64,000 nucleotides of DNA from Bifidobacterium boum (lineage in GTDB: Bacteria > Actinomycetota > Actinomycetes > Actinomycetales > Bifidobacteriaceae). Below the pieces are notes generated by a model that was not told the origin of the DNA, searched no databases, and worked only from the letters and a program-made list of their open reading frames with translations. The stretch covers positions 372,001 through 436,000 of the forward strand of contig NZ_JGYQ01000007.1 of the NCBI RefSeq assembly GCF_000741535.1. The letters are read 5' to 3'. The position numbers and the translations under genes were made by a program. The first letter of the stretch is position 1. Each line of letters opens with the position of its first letter. Shown piece by piece: positions 61,870 through 64,000 of the stretch.

Positions 61870-63105
61870 TCAATAGCTTACGTCCATCGGGTCATCACCG
61901 AAAAGCGTTTCACGCTGCTCGTGGGTGGTGGTTCTCGATTCCAGCCAACCATACGGAACATGTACTTTTTTCGCGTAACGTACCCGTCCGCGAGGCTTGT
62001 CGATGACTCGCGACGGGTATGGGGCTTGCGGATCGAGTCCGTCCATAACCCGCTTGACATCCGCAATATTTTCACATTCCATGAATGCTTTGCGCGTCGA
62101 ACCGCCAACCGGGAAGCCTTTGAGATACCACGCGATATGTTTGCGCAAATCATGCACGGCCATCCGCTCGTCACCGTCATAGAACTCGGTAAGCAGGTCA
62201 GCATGATGCACAATCACTTGGCATACTTGGCCCAGGTTCGGGTTCGTGCGCTCGTCGCTTCCTTCGAACGCGTGTTTGATGTCAGCGAACAGCCACGGGC
62301 GGCCTTGGCATCCACGACCGATGGCCACGCCCGCACAACCGGTCTGCCGGACCATGGCGAGAGCATCATCAGCACCCCAAATATCACCGTTGCCGAATAC
62401 CGGGATATCCAGATGTTCCACAAGTTCGCCGATACGGCTCCAATCGGAGTGGCCGCCATAATATTCGGCGGTAGTGCGCGCGTGTAGCGTCACGGCAGCG
62501 CACCCCTCCTCCTGCGCGATATGCCCCGCATCGAGGAACGTCTCGTGCTCATGGTCGATGCCGACACGGATTTTCGCGGTCACCGGAATGCCTGCCGGCT
62601 CGCACATGGATACGACACGGTGGATGACTTCAGTGAACAGGTCGGTTTTCCATGGGAGTGCCGAGCCGCCGCCGCGACGCGTGACTTTCGGCACCGGACA
62701 CCCGAAGTTGAGGTCGACATGGTCGGCCATATGGTTGTCTACGACAATGCGGGCGGCCTGCTCCACGATGGACGGGTCAACCCCATACAGTTGTAAGGAA
62801 CGAATCTTCTCGCTGGGAGCAAAACGGCACAGTCGCAACGCTTTGGGATTGCGGGCGACCAGTGCACGGGCGGTGATCATTTCAGCGACGTACAAGCCGT
62901 CCGGCCCGTAGCTTTCACAGATGACGCGGAACGGCCAGTTGGTGACCCCCGCCATCGGGGAAAGCATGACCGGGGTTGGCACGTGGATGCGGCCCAGGTT
63001 TACCGGATTGATGCGTACCGGACCGGCGACGGCTGTGGAACGAGGGTCCTCGCCGAGTCGAGAATCGCCGCGCTCGTCGATGATGTCCTCGTCGTGTTTG
63101 CTCAT
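61870..63105 (-). CDS. dusB: tRNA dihydrouridine synthase
   Basis: Flavin-dependent reduction of uridines in tRNA D-loops. The 411-residue TIM-barrel protein has TPVMLSPMAGVTNWPFRVI (FMN site), DLNFGCPVPKVTRRGGGSAL with the catalytic Cys, HARTTAEYYGGHSDW, and GNGDIWGADDAL. A DusB-type protein by length and motifs; the exact D-positions cannot be read. I chose ATG 63105 (MSKHDEDIIDER) with CGAGGGT upstream. It lies between ftsZ and glyS on the same strand. Confidence 0.93.
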   Translation of the reverse strand: MSKHDEDIIDERGDSRLGEDPRSTAVAGPVRINPVNLGRIHVPTPVMLSPMAGVTNWPFRVICESYGPDGLYVAEMITARALVARNPKALRLCRFAPSEKIRSLQLYGVDPSIVEQAARIVVDNHMADHVDLNFGCPVPKVTRRGGGSALPWKTDLFTEVIHRVVSMCEPAGIPVTAKIRVGIDHEHETFLDAGHIAQEEGCAAVTLHARTTAEYYGGHSDWSRIGELVEHLDIPVFGNGDIWGADDALAMVRQTGCAGVAIGRGCQGRPWLFADIKHAFEGSDERTNPNLGQVCQVIVHHADLLTEFYDGDERMAVHDLRKHIAWYLKGFPVGGSTRKAFMECENIADVKRVMDGLDPQAPYPSRVIDKPRGRVRYAKKVHVPYGWLESRTTTHEQRETLFGDDPMDVSY

Positions 63106-63203
63106 ACCCTCGTTGTCCTTGTGTGTTTTGTTCGATGCCTCGCCCGCTACTGCGGCAGAGGCGTGAATACGCGTTTCCCAGTAACACCCCACGGTGTAAC
63201 GTC

Positions 63204-63246
63204 CCGCGGTCTGGTTGCGCTGGATTTCCGGGCAACCAGACCGCGG
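63204..63246 (-). terminator. Terminator of glyS
   Basis: CCGCGGTCTGGTTGC (63204-63218) and GCAACCAGACCGCGG (63232-63246) form a perfect 15-bp stem. It lies 17 bp past the glyS stop, on the minus strand. No U-run follows, but the stem is very stable. Confidence 0.75.
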
Positions 63247-63262
63247 TAGCCTATCGGGACGG

Positions 63263-64000
63263 TCAGTACAGGCCGCCGGCTTCGGCGATCTTCACCGGCT
63301 GGGTTTCGTCAATCCCGCTTTCCTTCGAAACGTCCACGCCACCGTCTGCCGCCTTCACGCCAGTCACGCTGGCCGGGCCTTCAGGGTAGCGTACGCGCTT
63401 CTCGCTGACACGGTCCGCCACATAATCGGCGACCTTGTCAAGGCTGACACGCTCCTGTGCCATGGTGTCACGCTCGCGGATGGTGACCGCGTTATCGTCG
63501 ATGGTGTCGAAATCAACGGTGATGCACAGCGGGGTGCCGATTTCGTCTTCACGACGGTAGCGACGGCCGATAGCGCCCGCCTCATCGTAATCAATCATCC
63601 ACTCGTGCTGACGCAGATCGGCGGCAAGATTGTGGGCGATGGTTTGCAGCTGCGGCTTCTTGCTCAACGGCAGGACCGCGGCCTTGACCGGGGCCAGACG
63701 CGGGTCGAGGCGCAGCACCGTGCGCTTGTCCACGCCACCCTTGGTGTTCGGGGCCTCGTCCACGTCGTAGGCGTCCACGAGGAAAGCCATCAGGGAGCGG
63801 GTCAGGCCGGCGGCCGGTTCAATCACGTACGGCACGTATTTTTCGCCGGTAGCTTGGTTGAAGTAGCTCAAGTCTTCGCCGGAATGCTTCGCATGCGCGG
63901 ACAGGTCGAAGTCGGTGCGGTTGGCGATGCCTTCCAGCTCACCCCAATCGGAGCCTTGGAAGCCGAACTTGTATTCGATATCGACCGTGCGCTTCGAATA
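63263..64000 (-). CDS. glyS: Glycyl-tRNA synthetase, N-terminus cut by window edge
   Basis: Class II synthetase of the single-chain (archaeal/eukaryal-like) type used by actinobacteria. In view are [20 protein letters not shown] and, after [20 protein letters not shown], the motif 3 region [14 protein letters not shown] and the C-terminal anticodon-binding domain ([35 protein letters not shown] region; [12 protein letters not shown]). The start lies beyond 64000. A stable hairpin follows the stop. Family is certain. Confidence 0.93.
   Translation of the reverse strand, partial: YSKRTVDIEYKFGFQGSDWGELEGIANRTDFDLSAHAKHSGEDLSYFNQATGEKYVPYVIEPAAGLTRSLMAFLVDAYDVDEAPNTKGGVDKRTVLRLDPRLAPVKAAVLPLSKKPQLQTIAHNLAADLRQHEWMIDYDEAGAIGRRYRREDEIGTPLCITVDFDTIDDNAVTIRERDTMAQERVSLDKVADYVADRVSEKRVRYPEGPASVTGVKAADGGVDVSKESGIDETQPVKIAEAGGLY

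Overview
The window reads as a chromosomal segment of a Bifidobacterium. The evidence is a tmRNA whose tag reads AKSNRTEFALAA, an actinobacterial dcw cell-wall/division cluster, a PriA-type bifunctional HisA/TrpF, actinobacterial SOS boxes (TCGAAC-N4-GTTCGA type) in front of lexA, an L-lactate dehydrogenase, and GC-rich coding throughout. Species cannot be fixed from the sequence alone.

Layout. 1-1180: 3' part of dtd (minus strand) and the ssrA tmRNA with its promoter and terminator. 1190-6720: an accessory island next to ssrA. It holds a truncated YgjP-type metallopeptidase, a complete McrBC-type modification-dependent restriction pair, a broken gene, and prophage debris: a frameshifted scaffold-like gene, an ADP-ribosyltransferase-like fragment, two copies of a double-terminator module, and a small coupled gene pair whose second product is an internal tandem duplication. 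6985-10505: a MATE transporter and a DnaQ-family exonuclease. 11003-26377 (all minus): the dcw cluster mraZ-rsmH-ftsL-ftsI-murE-like-murF-mraY-murD-ftsW-murG-murC-ftsQ, with four MraZ boxes upstream. The gene in the murE position has lost the Mur-ligase ATP site. 26970-30464: HelD-like helicase and serA. 30582-32527: nrdR and a LysM protein divergent from lexA across three SOS boxes. 32553-36585: zinc-type CDF exporter, ldh, hflX. 36743-41583: RsmC-like methyltransferase and hrpA. 41842-44433: a surface protein and an MFS exporter. 44725-52004 (minus): hisD-hisC-hisB-unknown-hisH-priA followed by glnA. 52396-61751 (minus): ftsZ-sepF-yggT-divIVA-lspA-rluD-dnaE, i.e. the second half of the division machinery, separate from the dcw cluster. 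61870-64000: dusB and the 3' part of glyS.

How the genes work together. Two blocks build and divide the cell wall: the Mur ligases, MraY, MurG and FtsW/FtsI/FtsL/FtsQ in one, and FtsZ/SepF/YggT/DivIVA in the other. The his genes feed into glnA, linking histidine synthesis and ammonia assimilation. LexA, the LysM protein and NrdR form a DNA-damage/nucleotide module.

The most unusual structure is a set of intergenic arrays of 20-nt imperfect palindromes (7-nt arm, 6-nt centre, 7-nt arm) repeated about every 72-75 bp at five intergenic places. Arm sequences differ between arrays but stay self-complementary, and the spacing stays the same. I do not recognise a described element that matches.
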